Shown: piece by piece, positions 44,249 to 53,571 of the stretch | Numbering within the stretch: the stretch's first letter is position 1 | Layout of the letters: each line of letters opens with the position of its first letter | Assembly: GCF_028553765.1 (NCBI RefSeq) | Contig: NZ_CP067134.1 | Span: forward strand, 1,593,001 to 1,657,000 | DNA length: 64,000 bases | Direction: 5' to 3' | Source: Paracoccus stylophorae | GTDB lineage: Bacteria > Pseudomonadota > Alphaproteobacteria > Rhodobacterales > Rhodobacteraceae | Notes under the pieces: generated by a model | What the model was told of the DNA's origin: nothing | The model's database searches: none | The model's input: only the letters and a program-made list of their open reading frames with translations | Made by a program: the position numbers and the translations under genes

Positions 44249-45556
44249 TCATCCGGCGTTGCGCCGCGGCACGCCCGGCAGGTCGCTGGTCCGGCGCAGA
44301 TGCCGGGCCAGAAATTCGCCCGTTTCCTCGACCGGCATGGGACGGGCGATCGCGTATCCCTGCACCTCGTCGCAGCCGATCTGCGCCAGAAACCCGTGCT
44401 CGGCCGCGGTCTCGACCCCTTCGGCCAGAACGGCGATGTCCAGCCTGCGCGCCAGCGCCAGAATCGCCAGGATCATCCGCTGCTGACCCGCATCCAGATC
44501 GCAGCCCATCACGAAGCTGCGGTCGATCTTGATGCGGTGGATGCCGAACTGCCGGATCACGTCCAGGCTGGCATAGCCGGTGCCGAAATCGTCCAGATCC
44601 AGCCGGCAGCCCGCCTGCGCCAGTCGCGACAGGTTCTGCCCGGCCTCGGCGCTGCTGGTGACCGGGGCGACATTCTCCAGCACCTCGAGGACCAGCCGTT
44701 CGGGGCGCACATCCTGCCGGTCCAGTTCCCACAGCAGGCCGGTCGCGAAATCGGGATCGGACAATTCGCAGTTCGAGATGTTGACCGACACCGTCGGCAC
44801 CTGCCAGCCGGCCCGGTCCCACGCTTTCAGCGCGGCCATGGACTGGCGCAGCATGGACAGGGTCAGGGCGCGGTGATCGGCCTCGGCCATCCGCGGCAGG
44901 AAGGTGCCGGGCAACAGCAGGCCGCGCGTCGGATGCTGCCAGCGGGCCAGTGCCTCGAACCCGGTGACACGGCCGGAATTGCAGCACAGCTGCGGCTGGA
45001 AATGGGCGACGATCTGGCCGGCCTGCGCGGCGTCGGCCACGGTGGCGGGCAGCTTGCCGCAGCCGGCCCTTGCGTCGTGCGCAAACAGCGTCACCTCGCC
45101 CAGCATCTCGGCCCCGGCATCGTCCAGCCGGCTGCGCGCATCGTCGATCATGTCGCCCGGATCGGGCCTTTCGGGCGCGTCGGCATGGATCAGCACCCCG
45201 GTCAGCACCGGCCGGACGGACTGGCCCGCGACCGCCAGCGGCCTGCCGGCCTGATCCAGCAGCCGTCGCGCAACCTGCATCGCCTGATCCTCGCGCCTGC
45301 CCGTCAGGATGACGGCGAAGATGCCGGGATCGGGGATCTGCACCGGGTCCTCGGGGCGCAGCGCCCGCCCAAGCCGGACCGACAGGCTGACCAGCAGATG
45401 GTTCAGCCCCGCCTTGCCCAGATGCCTTGCCAGAACGTCCAGATTTTCCAGACGCAGCAACAGCACGCTTTTGTGGTCGGCCGCAGGCGGTATCGGCCAT
45501 GCCGTCCCCGCCCGTCGCCACAACGCCCGTCCAAGGTCGATCAATCCCGTCAGCAT
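44249..45556 (-). CDS. EAL-domain cyclic-di-GMP phosphodiesterase with degenerate GGDEF domain
   Basis: A 435-residue protein. The N-terminal part (about 15-165) follows the GGDEF fold but has no GGDEF motif (PDPGIFAVIL instead). The EAL domain (about 175-420) has FEALARW, SVNISN, EVLENVA, LDDFGTGYAS, IKIDRSFV, LAEGVET and QGYAIARPM, so catalytic and metal residues look intact. No signal peptide or membrane helix is evident. ATG 45556 has AAAGG 6-7 bases before it; a TTG at 45574 is the alternative. It sits between ttcA and yidC. The 185 bases after it show no gene. Confidence 0.9.
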   Translation of the reverse strand: MLTGLIDLGRALWRRAGTAWPIPPAADHKSVLLLRLENLDVLARHLGKAGLNHLLVSLSVRLGRALRPEDPVQIPDPGIFAVILTGRREDQAMQVARRLLDQAGRPLAVAGQSVRPVLTGVLIHADAPERPDPGDMIDDARSRLDDAGAEMLGEVTLFAHDARAGCGKLPATVADAAQAGQIVAHFQPQLCCNSGRVTGFEALARWQHPTRGLLLPGTFLPRMAEADHRALTLSMLRQSMAALKAWDRAGWQVPTVSVNISNCELSDPDFATGLLWELDRQDVRPERLVLEVLENVAPVTSSAEAGQNLSRLAQAGCRLDLDDFGTGYASLDVIRQFGIHRIKIDRSFVMGCDLDAGQQRMILAILALARRLDIAVLAEGVETAAEHGFLAQIGCDEVQGYAIARPMPVEETGEFLARHLRRTSDLPGVPRRNAG

Positions 45557-45614
45557 CGCGGCCCTTTCCGGCAAACCTTGCGGATCGGTCTAGGGCAGAA
45601 AGCTTGTTGTTCGG

Positions 45615-46490
45615 TTAATGTTCGCGCGTTGGGTCACGACCCGATTGCGTCGCATTTGATCCATCGGCACACAGCGCCGCGAAATCGAACAGCGCAGGGT
45701 CCAGCAGATGCGACGGGCGCACATTCATCAGCGCCCGGAACATGACTTGCCGGCGGCCGGGGGTCCGCGCCTCCCATTCGTCCAGCATCTTCTTGACCTG
45801 AACGCGCTGCAAACCGTCCTGGCTGCCGCACAGATCGCAGGGGATGATCGGATAGTTCAGGGCGCGCGCAAAGCGGTCGCAATCCTCCTCGGCGACATAG
45901 GCAAGCGGGCGCAGCACGGTCAGGTCGCCCTCTTCGTTCAGCAGCTTGGGCGGCATCGTCGCCAGCCGTCCGCCGTGGAACAGGTTCATGAAGAACGTCT
46001 CGAGAATATCGTCGCGGTGATGGCCCAGCACGACCGCCGAACAGCCTTCCTCGCGGGCGATGCGATACAGATTGCCGCGCCGCAGCCGCGAACACAGCGC
46101 GCAGAACGTCCGGCCCTGCGGGATCTTGTCGGTGACGATGGAATAGGTGTCGCGATATTCGATGCGATGGGGCACGCCGCGCGCGGCCAGGAACTGCGGC
46201 AGCACGGTCGCGGGAAAGCCCGGCTGACCCTGATCCAGATTGCAGGCCAGCAGATTGATCGGCAGCAGGCCGCGCCATTTCAGCTCGTGCAGGATGGCCA
46301 GCAGCGTATAGCTGTCCTTGCCGCCCGACAGGCAGACCAGCCAGCGATCGCCCGTGCGGATCATGCCGTAATCGTCGATGGCGGCACGCATCTGGCGCAC
46401 AAGGCGCTTGCGCAGCTTGCGAAACTGGGTCGAGGCGGGCGCGCCCGCGAACAGCGGATGGATCTCGGTGTCGTCGGTGTCATCCAGCAT
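45615..46490 (-). CDS. ttcA: tRNA 2-thiocytidine biosynthesis protein TtcA
   Basis: A 291-residue enzyme that thiolates C32 of certain tRNAs. The PP-loop SGGKDS is at 55-60. C130 and C133 (CALC) and C221 (in CDLC) match the [4Fe-4S] ligands of the family. ATG 46490 has AAGGA 7 bases before it; ATG 46496 is too close to that site. The start lies inside the end of yidD. It is the last gene of rpmH-rnpA-yidD-ttcA. Confidence 0.94.
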   Translation of the reverse strand: MLDDTDDTEIHPLFAGAPASTQFRKLRKRLVRQMRAAIDDYGMIRTGDRWLVCLSGGKDSYTLLAILHELKWRGLLPINLLACNLDQGQPGFPATVLPQFLAARGVPHRIEYRDTYSIVTDKIPQGRTFCALCSRLRRGNLYRIAREEGCSAVVLGHHRDDILETFFMNLFHGGRLATMPPKLLNEEGDLTVLRPLAYVAEEDCDRFARALNYPIIPCDLCGSQDGLQRVQVKKMLDEWEARTPGRRQVMFRALMNVRPSHLLDPALFDFAALCADGSNATQSGRDPTREH

Positions 46491-46737
46491 CGGCATGTCC
46501 TTCGTGATCGGGATCGGTGCCCGGAACCGGATCATAGCCATGACCGCCCCAAGGGTGGCAACGCGCGATGCGGCGCAGCGACAGCCAGCCGCCGCGAAAC
46601 GCGCCGTGCCGTTCCAGCGCCTGCAGCGCATAGGCCGAACAGGTCGGCTGGAACCGGCATCCATGCCCGACCCACGGCGAGGCCAGCAGGCGATAGGCGC
46701 GCACCGGCAGCGCCACGATCCGGGCCAGCGGGCTCAT
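46480..46737 (-). CDS. yidD: membrane protein insertion efficiency factor YidD
   Basis: An 85-residue protein. [13 protein letters not shown] and [15 protein letters not shown] are the two family signatures with their conserved cysteines. It is a peripheral inner-membrane protein that helps insertion, in keeping with its place near rnpA and yidC. The ATG overlaps the rnpA stop, and its 3' end overlaps the ttcA start by 11 bases. Confidence 0.95.
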   Translation of the reverse strand: MSPLARIVALPVRAYRLLASPWVGHGCRFQPTCSAYALQALERHGAFRGGWLSLRRIARCHPWGGHGYDPVPGTDPDHEGHADAG

Positions 46738-47150
46738 GGATGGACCTTGCGCAGCGCGCGCCGCAGATCGTCGCACAGCGCCGCGAAATCGCGGCTGACG
46801 GTGGTTTCGGGGCGGCCGACCAGCACGTAATCCCACCCGTCGCGGCCCAGGTCGGGCAGGCACAGCCGCGCGACCTCGCGCAGGCGGCGCTTGGCGCGGT
46901 TGCGGGTCACGGCGTTGCCCAGCTTGCGCGAACAGGTAAAGCCCACGCGCGGCGGCCCATCGTCGTCGCGCCGGCGTGCCTGCAACAGGAACCCCGGCGT
47001 GCCTTGACGCCGCGCGCGGGACGCCGCCAGAAAATCGGCGCGCTGCGTCAGCACGGCAGGCATCCGACGCCGGGCGGCGGGCATGCGAAATGCCGCCGTG
47101 CCGTCATCCGCAAGCCGATTGTCAGCGTCGGGATGGGGCGAGGGCGGCAT
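46734..47150 (-). CDS. rnpA: ribonuclease P protein component
   Basis: A 138-residue basic protein that binds the RNase P RNA for 5' tRNA maturation. Landmarks are [46 protein letters not shown] (with the RNR motif) and [13 protein letters not shown] 47150 is chosen since AAGG lies 8 bases before it. A later ATG at 47084 has no such site but would still give a complete domain of 116 residues. It follows rpmH by 56 bases and overlaps yidD. Confidence 0.94.
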   Translation of the reverse strand: MPPSPHPDADNRLADDGTAAFRMPAARRRMPAVLTQRADFLAASRARRQGTPGFLLQARRRDDDGPPRVGFTCSRKLGNAVTRNRAKRRLREVARLCLPDLGRDGWDYVLVGRPETTVSRDFAALCDDLRRALRKVHP

Positions 47151-47206
47151 GTCCACGGCCTTGATGTTCAGGGCCTTGCGTCGGCGGGCGGACCCGCCGG
47201 ACGGAA

Positions 47207-47341
47207 TCAGGCCGACAGGCGCTTGCGGCCCTTGGCGCGGCGGGCGTTCAGCACGCGACGGCCGCCCTTGGTGGCCATGCGGGCACGAAAGCCGTGACGA
47301 CGCGCACGAACGAGGTTCGAGGGTTGGAAAGTGCGCTTCAT
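47207..47341 (-). CDS. rpmH: 50S ribosomal protein L34
   Basis: A 44-residue protein: it begins [19 protein letters not shown] and ends AKGRKRLSA, the complete L34 pattern. GGAGA lies 8 bases before ATG 47341. It is first in the minus-strand run rpmH-rnpA-yidD-ttcA and has a strong promoter about 100 bases upstream. A GC hairpin (47183-47188 with 47193-47198) lies between its stop and rnpA. Confidence 0.98.
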   Translation of the reverse strand: MKRTFQPSNLVRARRHGFRARMATKGGRRVLNARRAKGRKRLSA

Positions 47342-47439
47342 GGTCAGGTCTCCGGATCGGTGCTTGCGATGGGCGGGCGGACGGGCGGGACAAATCGTCC
47401 CCGACCCGCCCGCGAACGCGCCGGTTGTTCGAGGCCCGC

Positions 47440-47468
47440 TGGATAGTGCAACGAAGGGGTGGCGTCAA
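47440..47468 (-). promoter_or_regulatory. promoter of rpmH-rnpA-yidD-ttcA
   Basis: On the minus strand TTGACG (47468-47463) and TATCCA (47445-47440) are 17 bases apart, 98 bases before rpmH. It is among the best promoter matches in the window. Confidence 0.65.
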
Positions 47469-47602
47469 CCGCCAAGACCTGCCTTTATGTGGGCCAGCTT
47501 TCCCTGTCGCGGCCGGAACCTTGCCGCGATCACTTTCGTTTGATGTGCGACTGCCGCCTTGCCCGGCCAAAGCGGGTGCCACGACGTTACGACCCGGACA
47601 AG

Positions 47603-49033
47603 ATGCGACTGAACACGATCTCTGGCCGATTCGCCGCACTGACGATCATTTTCGTCGTGCTGGCCGAAGTCTTCATCTTGCTGCCCGCGATGGCCAGCTT
47701 TCGGCTGGACTATCTCGAATCGCGGCTGGAACGGGCGCAGATCGCCAGTCTCGCGCTGCTTGCCACCACCGACGAGGCGCTGGCGAGCGATCTGGAATCC
47801 GAGCTGTTGCAGAACGCCGGCGTCTATAACGTGGTGCTGCGGCGCGACGATATCCGTCAGCTTGTGCTGTCCTCGCAGCTTCCCGGCGCGGTGTCGGCCA
47901 CCTATGACCTGCGCGACGAGGGCGTGATCCAGACCATCGACGATGCGGTGGCGACGCTGCTGGACGAAGAGGATCGGGTGATCCGCGTGATCGGCGCGCC
48001 GGTCAATCAGGCCGGACAGTTCATCGAGATCACGATGGCGACCGCCCCCCTGCGCGCGGCGATGATCGATTACGGTCTGCGGCTGCTGGCGCTGTCGGCG
48101 GCGTTCTCGATCCTGACGGCGATCCTGCTGAACCTTGCGGCGCAGCGGATGATCCTGGTGCCCATTCGCCGGGTGATCAGCCATCTGTCCAGCTATGCCG
48201 CCGCGCCCGAGGATCCGCGCCACATCATCACCCCCGATGCACGGCTGGTCGAACTGCGCGAGGCCGAAGCGGCGCTGGCGGCGATGCAGAAGACCGTGAC
48301 CTCGTCGCTGAAGCACAAGGACCGGATGGCCGGGCTGGGGCAGGCGGTCGCCAAGATCAGCCACGATCTGCGCAACATCCTGACCACCGCCCAGATCTTC
48401 GCCGACCGGCTGGAGGACAGCGCCGATCCCAAGGTCAGACGCGCCGCGCCGAAGCTGGTCAATTCCATCACCCGCGCCGTCAACCTGTGCGAGACGACCC
48501 TGGCCTTCGGCAAGGCCGAAGAGCCCGCGCCGACCCTGTCGCGATTCAACCTGTCGCATCTGGTCGCGGACCTGATCGAGGCCGAATCGCTGGCCGGCGA
48601 AAGCACCGGGCAGGGCCGGGTCGAGTTTCTCAGCGATCTTCCCCCGACCCTGACCATCCGCGCGGACCGCGACCAGCTGTATCGCGTCCTGACCAACCTG
48701 GTCCGCAACGCCAGACAGGCGATCGAGGGCACCGGCCAGCCCGGCACGGTCGAGATCGGCGCCGGAGAGACCGATGCCGAATGGTGGATCCGGATCGGCG
48801 ATACCGGGCCGGGCCTGCCCGACAAGGCGCGCGAGTTTCTGTTCAAGCCCTTCACCGGCAGCGCGCGCAAGGGCGGCACCGGGCTGGGGCTGACCATCGC
48901 CGCCGATTTGGTGCGGGGTCACGGCGGCAGGCTGGAACTGGTGCGCAGCGACGCCGACGGCAGCGAATTCATGATCCACCTGCCGCGCGATCTGGCGATC
49001 CAGCCGTCGCGCAACCTGGAATCCGCGCGCTGA
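47603..49033 (+). CDS. sensor histidine kinase, orphan
   Basis: A 476-residue membrane kinase. Helix one is at about 11-30, a periplasmic sensor region at about 31-155, helix two at about 158-180, then a HAMP-like linker. The phospho-accepting His254 is in AKISHDLRN. The ATPase domain has N (LVRNARQAI), GDTGPGLP, and GGTGLGLTIAADLVRGHGG. ATG 47603 directly precedes the first helix; the longer frame to 47459 adds hydrophilic residues without homology. No response-regulator gene is adjacent. The signal is unknown. Confidence 0.9.
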   Translation: MRLNTISGRFAALTIIFVVLAEVFILLPAMASFRLDYLESRLERAQIASLALLATTDEALASDLESELLQNAGVYNVVLRRDDIRQLVLSSQLPGAVSATYDLRDEGVIQTIDDAVATLLDEEDRVIRVIGAPVNQAGQFIEITMATAPLRAAMIDYGLRLLALSAAFSILTAILLNLAAQRMILVPIRRVISHLSSYAAAPEDPRHIITPDARLVELREAEAALAAMQKTVTSSLKHKDRMAGLGQAVAKISHDLRNILTTAQIFADRLEDSADPKVRRAAPKLVNSITRAVNLCETTLAFGKAEEPAPTLSRFNLSHLVADLIEAESLAGESTGQGRVEFLSDLPPTLTIRADRDQLYRVLTNLVRNARQAIEGTGQPGTVEIGAGETDAEWWIRIGDTGPGLPDKAREFLFKPFTGSARKGGTGLGLTIAADLVRGHGGRLELVRSDADGSEFMIHLPRDLAIQPSRNLESAR

Positions 49034-49074
49034 GCGTGTCGCTTGCGCAAGATCGGTTTTTTCATCCGACCCCC

Positions 49075-49103
49075 TTGCATCCCGCCCAACCGGCGGATAG
49101 ATC
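49075..49103 (+). promoter_or_regulatory. candidate tRNA-Arg promoter
   Basis: TTGCAT (49075-49080) and TAGATC (49098-49103) with a 17-base spacer; the -10 ends 13 bases before the tRNA. This places transcription start a few bases upstream of the mature 5' end. Confidence 0.55.
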
Positions 49104-49116
49104 ACCGCCCTACGAC

Positions 49117-49193
49117 GGACCCGTAGCTCAGCTGGATAGAGCACCAGACTACGAATCTGGGGGTCGGGCGTTCGAATCGCTCCGGGTCCGCCA
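49117..49193 (+). tRNA. tRNA-Arg (anticodon ACG)
   Basis: A 77-base cloverleaf with encoded CCA. Acceptor stem GGACCCG/CGGGTCC, D-loop AGCTCAGCTGGATAGAGC, anticodon loop CTACGAA reading ACG, T-loop GTTCGAATC. ACG in arginine tRNA is read after A34 is deaminated to inosine. It stands alone, between an orphan kinase gene and a compositionally unusual gene. Confidence 0.98.
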
Positions 49194-49389
49194 TTGCCTC
49201 TTCAGTATATGCGCTTCGCTTGCTGATGCTGGTCATCTCGCATGATCGAACTTTGAACTGAAAATTTCCGACAACAGCTTGGTGCAAGCGCCCGAACGAC
49301 CAGTCGGCCGATACCAGCAGGCGTACCCGATTGAGCTCCGGGTCTTCTGACGATAATCAGCAGCGGCATCAATCGTCGTGGAGCTGCCG

Positions 49390-50247
49390 ATGAACGCCGT
49401 CACAGAGAATACTGCAAGTCCGGCCACCGCACACGTCTACACTTCTGTCTCTGACATGCCTGTTTGCACGGCAGGGCTGGTGGACGGGCAATATGTCTGG
49501 AAAGGCGAGGACGCGTCGCGTGTTTTTATTTTCTTCACTGGCGCGGTCGCTCCTGCGGCATTGCCGCTGTCGCCCGTATTTCAGCGTTGGAAGTGGTTAC
49601 ACAAGTTCAGCAATCCTGTAGTGATAGCCCGAGACCCTCTGATACAGCGAACCGGCAATCTGCAGCTTGCCTGGTATGCTGGCACTCAGAATGGCCCAAC
49701 CTTCGATGATATTGTCGCCGGTCCTTTACGCGTAGCGCGTGAACTCTCGAATGGTGAGATCTGCGCATTCGGATCGTCAGGAGGAGGATTTGCCGCGCTT
49801 ATGGCCGCAGTCCGAAACCATGTAGACAGCTCAATGGCTATTAATCCTCAGACGAACGTTCTTCGTTATGTGCCGCAGATGCGGGACAAATTTTTGCAAT
49901 TATACACTGGGGGCGCGTGCGAACTAAATCAAACAGACAAAGAGCGCTTGTCTGTTTGCGAGTCTCTCTGGCGCTATCATGACAAGTGCCGAACACACGT
50001 GATCATCAATATCAAGGACCTGCTTCATTATCATTCTCACGTTCTTCCATTGCACCGAATGTCAAAGCTTATGAACTATGAAAGTATGACGTTCAGCTGC
50101 TACGACGATGCGGCTAATGGACACAATCCTCCTTCGCAAGGCCACACTCTCTGGCTGATGCAGAAATGGTGGCCGAAATGCATTGCGGCATCACACCGAA
50201 AAGAATTGCTTGGGATGCGTTCTATCAGGGATCTTGAAACCGCATAG
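49390..50247 (+). CDS. alpha/beta-hydrolase-like protein of unknown function, compositionally atypical
   Basis: A 285-residue protein. FGSSGGGFAALMAA (127-140) fits a nucleophile elbow G-x-S-x-G with Ser130. Asp210 and His244 or His252 (NGHNPPSQGH) could complete a triad. No signal peptide is seen. GTGGAG lies 6 bases before ATG 49390; a GTG at 49378 is the alternative. Base and codon use are far more AT-rich than neighbours (many TTT, ATT, AAT, TAT codons). The position just behind a tRNA suggests acquisition by transfer. I cannot name the family. Confidence 0.65.
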   Translation: MNAVTENTASPATAHVYTSVSDMPVCTAGLVDGQYVWKGEDASRVFIFFTGAVAPAALPLSPVFQRWKWLHKFSNPVVIARDPLIQRTGNLQLAWYAGTQNGPTFDDIVAGPLRVARELSNGEICAFGSSGGGFAALMAAVRNHVDSSMAINPQTNVLRYVPQMRDKFLQLYTGGACELNQTDKERLSVCESLWRYHDKCRTHVIINIKDLLHYHSHVLPLHRMSKLMNYESMTFSCYDDAANGHNPPSQGHTLWLMQKWWPKCIAASHRKELLGMRSIRDLETA

Positions 50248-50309
50248 TCCGCAGTTTTCAAGACTCAAACACAGAAACGGCCGCGGCTGTCTGCTTGCGC
50301 GGACAGCGG

Positions 50310-50337
50310 TTGACACCCGCCGCAACCCGTCTATAAG
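50310..50337 (+). promoter_or_regulatory. rpsD promoter
   Basis: TTGACA (50310-50315) and TATAAG (50332-50337) with 16 bases between, the closest match to the consensus in the window. The start codon of rpsD is about 100 bases downstream, leaving room for an autoregulatory leader. Confidence 0.7.
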
Positions 50338-50435
50338 CGCGCACTTCATTGGTGTTGGTGGCCCCCGCAAGGGGATGCCTGTCGGGCCTTTGCCAAAGGA
50401 CAACGCCCTTTTGATTTGACGAAAGGAGATCAGCC

Positions 50436-51056
50436 GTGACCAAACGCACGTCTGCCAAGTACAAGATCGACCGCCGCATGGGCGAAAACATCTGGGGCCG
50501 CGCCAAATCCCCGGTGAACCGCCGCGAATACGGCCCCGGCCAGCACGGCCAGCGCCGCAAGCAGAAACTGTCCGATTTCGGCACGCAGCTGCGCGCCAAG
50601 CAGAAGCTGAAGGGCTATTACGGCGATCTGACCGAAAAGCAGTTCCGCCGCATCTATGCCCAGGCCGAGCGTGTGCGCGGCGATACCGGCGAGAACCTGA
50701 TCGGCCTGCTGGAGCGTCGTCTGGACGCCGTCGTCTATCGCGCAAAGTTCGTGCCGACCGTCTTTGCCGCGCGCCAGTTCGTGAACCACGGCCATGTCGA
50801 GGTGAACGGCAAGCGCGTCAACATTCCCTCGTACCGCGTGAACGAAGGCGATGTCATCTCGATCCGCGAACGGTCGCGGCAACTGGCCATCGTTCTGGAG
50901 GCCGTCGGCCTGCCCGAACGTGACGTGCCCGACTATCTGGACGTGGACCACAACAAGATGACCGCGACCTTCGTGCGCACGCCGGCCTTGGGCGATGTGC
51001 CCTATGCCGTGCAGATGGAGCCGAACCTGGTGGTCGAATTCTACGCGAAGAACTGA
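50436..51056 (+). CDS. rpsD: 30S ribosomal protein S4
   Basis: A 206-residue protein starting [21 protein letters not shown], with [18 protein letters not shown] and the S4 RNA-binding domain (about 95-155, [38 protein letters not shown] region). The start is GTG 50436, with AAAGGAG 8 bases before it. S4 starts 30S assembly and often represses its own message. The gene is monocistronic here, with its own promoter and terminator. Confidence 0.98.
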   Translation: MTKRTSAKYKIDRRMGENIWGRAKSPVNRREYGPGQHGQRRKQKLSDFGTQLRAKQKLKGYYGDLTEKQFRRIYAQAERVRGDTGENLIGLLERRLDAVVYRAKFVPTVFAARQFVNHGHVEVNGKRVNIPSYRVNEGDVISIRERSRQLAIVLEAVGLPERDVPDYLDVDHNKMTATFVRTPALGDVPYAVQMEPNLVVEFYAKN

Positions 51057-51080
51057 TCTTCGCGCCTGTCACACAATCCG

Positions 51081-51104
51081 GGGTCGCATCGCAGGGTGCG
51101 GCCC
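51081..51104 (+). terminator. terminator after rpsD
   Basis: GGGTCGCA/TGCGGCCC, 8 pairs with one T-G wobble and an 8-base loop, followed by TTTTCC, 25 bases after the rpsD stop. Confidence 0.75.
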
Positions 51105-51146
51105 TTTTCCTATGCGGGGTTCACCGGCACCGCCGCCAGTCGGCCC

Positions 51147-52412
51147 TCAGCGGTCGGGGGGCGTCCAGTCCTTCTCCATCCCCGCGCCGCGGCGGTGCAG
51201 CCGCAGGGCAAGACCGGCGGACACGCCGACGCCGATGGCAATGGTCAGATCGGCGAACACGGTCAGCAGCAGCGTCAGCACCAGCAGAACCCGATCCGAC
51301 ATCCGCGCCTGCATATAGCCGCGCCATTTGTGCGGCTCGCTCATGTTCCAGGCGGTCACCATCAGCAGCCCGGCCAGCGCCGGCATCGCAAGATAGCCCG
51401 CCAGCGGTGCCGCCAGCAGCATCACCAGCAGGATGGTCAGCGCGTGCACGACGCCGGCCACCGGTGTCTTGCCGCCGGCGCGCACATTGGTCGCGGTGCG
51501 CGCGATGGCGCCGGTCGCCGGAAGGCCGCCGAACAGGGCCGAGCCGATATTGGCGAAACCCTGGGCCAGAACCTCGGCGTTGGGACGGTGACGGCCGCCG
51601 ATCATCCGGTCGGCCACCAGTGCCGAAAGCAGCGATTCGATGCTGGCCAGAAACGCGATGACAAGGGACGACGGCAGCAATTCGAACATTCGTTCGACGC
51701 TGATCGCCGGCAGGGCGGGCGCGGGCAGCGTACGGGGCAGGGGTCCGAAACGCGACAGGATCGTATCGACCGGCAAGGCAGCCCAGGCCACCGCCAGCGA
51801 TGTCAGCCCGACCGCGACGATCAGCCCCGGAAACCGCGGCGCCCATCGCCGCATCGCGACGATCAGCACCACCGTCGCCAGCCCAAGCCCCAGTGCCAGC
51901 GGGCTGAGGCTGTCGCGCGCCGACCACAGCGCCGCGATCTTGGGCAGGAACGCGGCCGGCACCTGCGACACCGACAGCCCAAGCAGATCGTGGATCTGGC
52001 TGGCGGCAATGATGATCGCGATGCCGATGGTAAAGCCGTTGATCACCGGTTCGGGCACATAGGCGACAAGGTTGCCCGCCCGCAGATAGCCGGCGGCCAG
52101 CATGATGAAGCCGGCCATGAAAGTCGCCAGAACCAGCCCGTCATATCCGTATTTCGCGATGACGCCATAGACGACCACGATGAACGCGCCGGTCGGACCG
52201 CCGATCTGCACCCGGCTGCCGCCGATCAGCGAAATCAGCAGCCCGGCGACGATGGCCGTCACCAGCCCCTTTTCGGGTCCTGCGCCCGAGGCGATGGCGA
52301 TGGCCAGGCTGAGGGGCAGGGCGACCATCGCCACGGTGACGCCCGCGATCACGTCGCTGGTGAATTGCCGGCGATCATAGCTTGCAAGTGTGGTCAGGAT
52401 CTTCGGTTTCAT
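51147..52412 (-). CDS. SulP-family anion transporter lacking a STAS domain
   Basis: A 421-residue membrane protein. It begins MKPKILTTLASYDRRQFTSDVIAGVTVAMVALP-like SulP sequence, with GLVTAIVAGLLISLIGGSRVQIGGPTGAF-type first repeat and NIGSALFGGLPATGAIARTATN-type second repeat. Members carry sulfate, bicarbonate or dicarboxylates. The usual C-terminal cytoplasmic STAS domain is absent: the protein ends soon after the last helix. ATG 52412 starts at the homology; its ribosome-binding site is weak. It converges on rpsD. Confidence 0.91.
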   Translation of the reverse strand: MKPKILTTLASYDRRQFTSDVIAGVTVAMVALPLSLAIAIASGAGPEKGLVTAIVAGLLISLIGGSRVQIGGPTGAFIVVVYGVIAKYGYDGLVLATFMAGFIMLAAGYLRAGNLVAYVPEPVINGFTIGIAIIIAASQIHDLLGLSVSQVPAAFLPKIAALWSARDSLSPLALGLGLATVVLIVAMRRWAPRFPGLIVAVGLTSLAVAWAALPVDTILSRFGPLPRTLPAPALPAISVERMFELLPSSLVIAFLASIESLLSALVADRMIGGRHRPNAEVLAQGFANIGSALFGGLPATGAIARTATNVRAGGKTPVAGVVHALTILLVMLLAAPLAGYLAMPALAGLLMVTAWNMSEPHKWRGYMQARMSDRVLLVLTLLLTVFADLTIAIGVGVSAGLALRLHRRGAGMEKDWTPPDR

Positions 52413-52629
52413 GGGTGATCTGTTCTTGCCGGAATGACAGGCTGCGGCCGCCATGCCAGATATCGGCCTTTCGACGGGACATGCGCAATGGCGATCTTGG
52501 CGCACGGATGCGGACGCCGCCATGGAACCGCAATCGGTGGCGGCGATGCAAGCCCCGCCCGTCGCAGTCCGGTTGACACGCCGCGCGTTCGCCCGATTGT
52601 AAGGGCCGACAGAGATGGAGGATCACAAG

Positions 52630-53571
52630 ATGATGAACTGGCAGCGGGCGGCGTTCGCCGGCGCGATGATTCTGGCGGCGGGCAGTGTGCAGGCCGAAAC
52701 CCGCCTGACCTACAAATCCGCCAAGACGGGCACGTCCTATTACCAGATGGGGGTCGAGCTGTCCGAGGCGGTGAAATCCGCGACCGAGGGCGACATCACC
52801 ATGACGGTCGAGGAAAGTCAGGGCTCGGTCCAGAACGTGATGGAGGTGCGGGCGCGGGGCGGCGATTACGTGTTCACCGCGCCGCCTTCGCTTGTCTCGG
52901 CGGCCGAGGCCGGAACCGGGCCGTTCGAGGGCAAGGGCGACGCGAAATTCTCGCAGATCCGGGCGCTGTTCCCGATCCCGTCCCTGACCATGCATTTCGT
53001 GCTTGCGGGCAGCGACGGGCCGACCGCGCTTGAGGCGCTGGAGGGCAAGAAGATCCTGTTGGGCAAGGGCAGCTTCGGCGCGACCGAGGGGCAGAAATAT
53101 CTGGACCTGTTCGGGCTGACTGACAAGGTCAGCATCGCCGATGCGGAACTGTCGAATGCGGGCGACGCGCTGAAGAACGGCCAGATCGACGGCTTCGTGA
53201 CCGCCGGCAGCTATCCCGCGCCGAACGTGGTCGAGGCCGCAGCAAGCCAGGGCGTGCGCATCCTGTCGATGAGCGATGAGCAGATCGACGAGACAGGACA
53301 GGCAAAGGTGATCATTCCGGCGGGCACCTATCCGGGTCAGGACGCGGATATTGCCACCACCGGCCTGCCGGTCGTGGCCTTCGCCACCACCGAGATGCAG
53401 GACGACACCGCCTACGCGCTGACCAGGGCGTTCTGGACGCAGCGCGACCGGATGGCCCAGACCGCGCCGTGGTGGGGCGGGGTCAGCACAGATCAGGTGG
53501 CGGACCTTGGCACGCTGCATCCCGGTGCCGCGCGCTACTACGACGAGGCGGGCGTGGCCACCGCCGAATGA
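52630..53571 (+). CDS. TAXI-family TRAP substrate-binding protein
   Basis: A 313-residue protein with a signal peptide (about 1-22, AGSVQAE). The mature part follows the TAXI family: YKSAKTGTSYYQMGVELSEAV (about 27-47), then FLLGKGSFGATEGQKY-like KILLGKGSFGATEGQ. TAXI proteins pair with fused TRAP permeases and bind small carboxylates such as glutamate in some cases. ATG 52630 is chosen because GGAGG lies 8 bases before it; a frame from 52615 would contain that site. The stop overlaps the permease start. Confidence 0.9.
   Translation: MMNWQRAAFAGAMILAAGSVQAETRLTYKSAKTGTSYYQMGVELSEAVKSATEGDITMTVEESQGSVQNVMEVRARGGDYVFTAPPSLVSAAEAGTGPFEGKGDAKFSQIRALFPIPSLTMHFVLAGSDGPTALEALEGKKILLGKGSFGATEGQKYLDLFGLTDKVSIADAELSNAGDALKNGQIDGFVTAGSYPAPNVVEAAASQGVRILSMSDEQIDETGQAKVIIPAGTYPGQDADIATTGLPVVAFATTEMQDDTAYALTRAFWTQRDRMAQTAPWWGGVSTDQVADLGTLHPGAARYYDEAGVATAE

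Noticed and set aside
49034..49062. Terminator after the histidine kinase (CTTGCGCAAG followed by TTTTTT)
   Set aside because: The palindrome can only form a very short stem with almost no loop; too weak to annotate.
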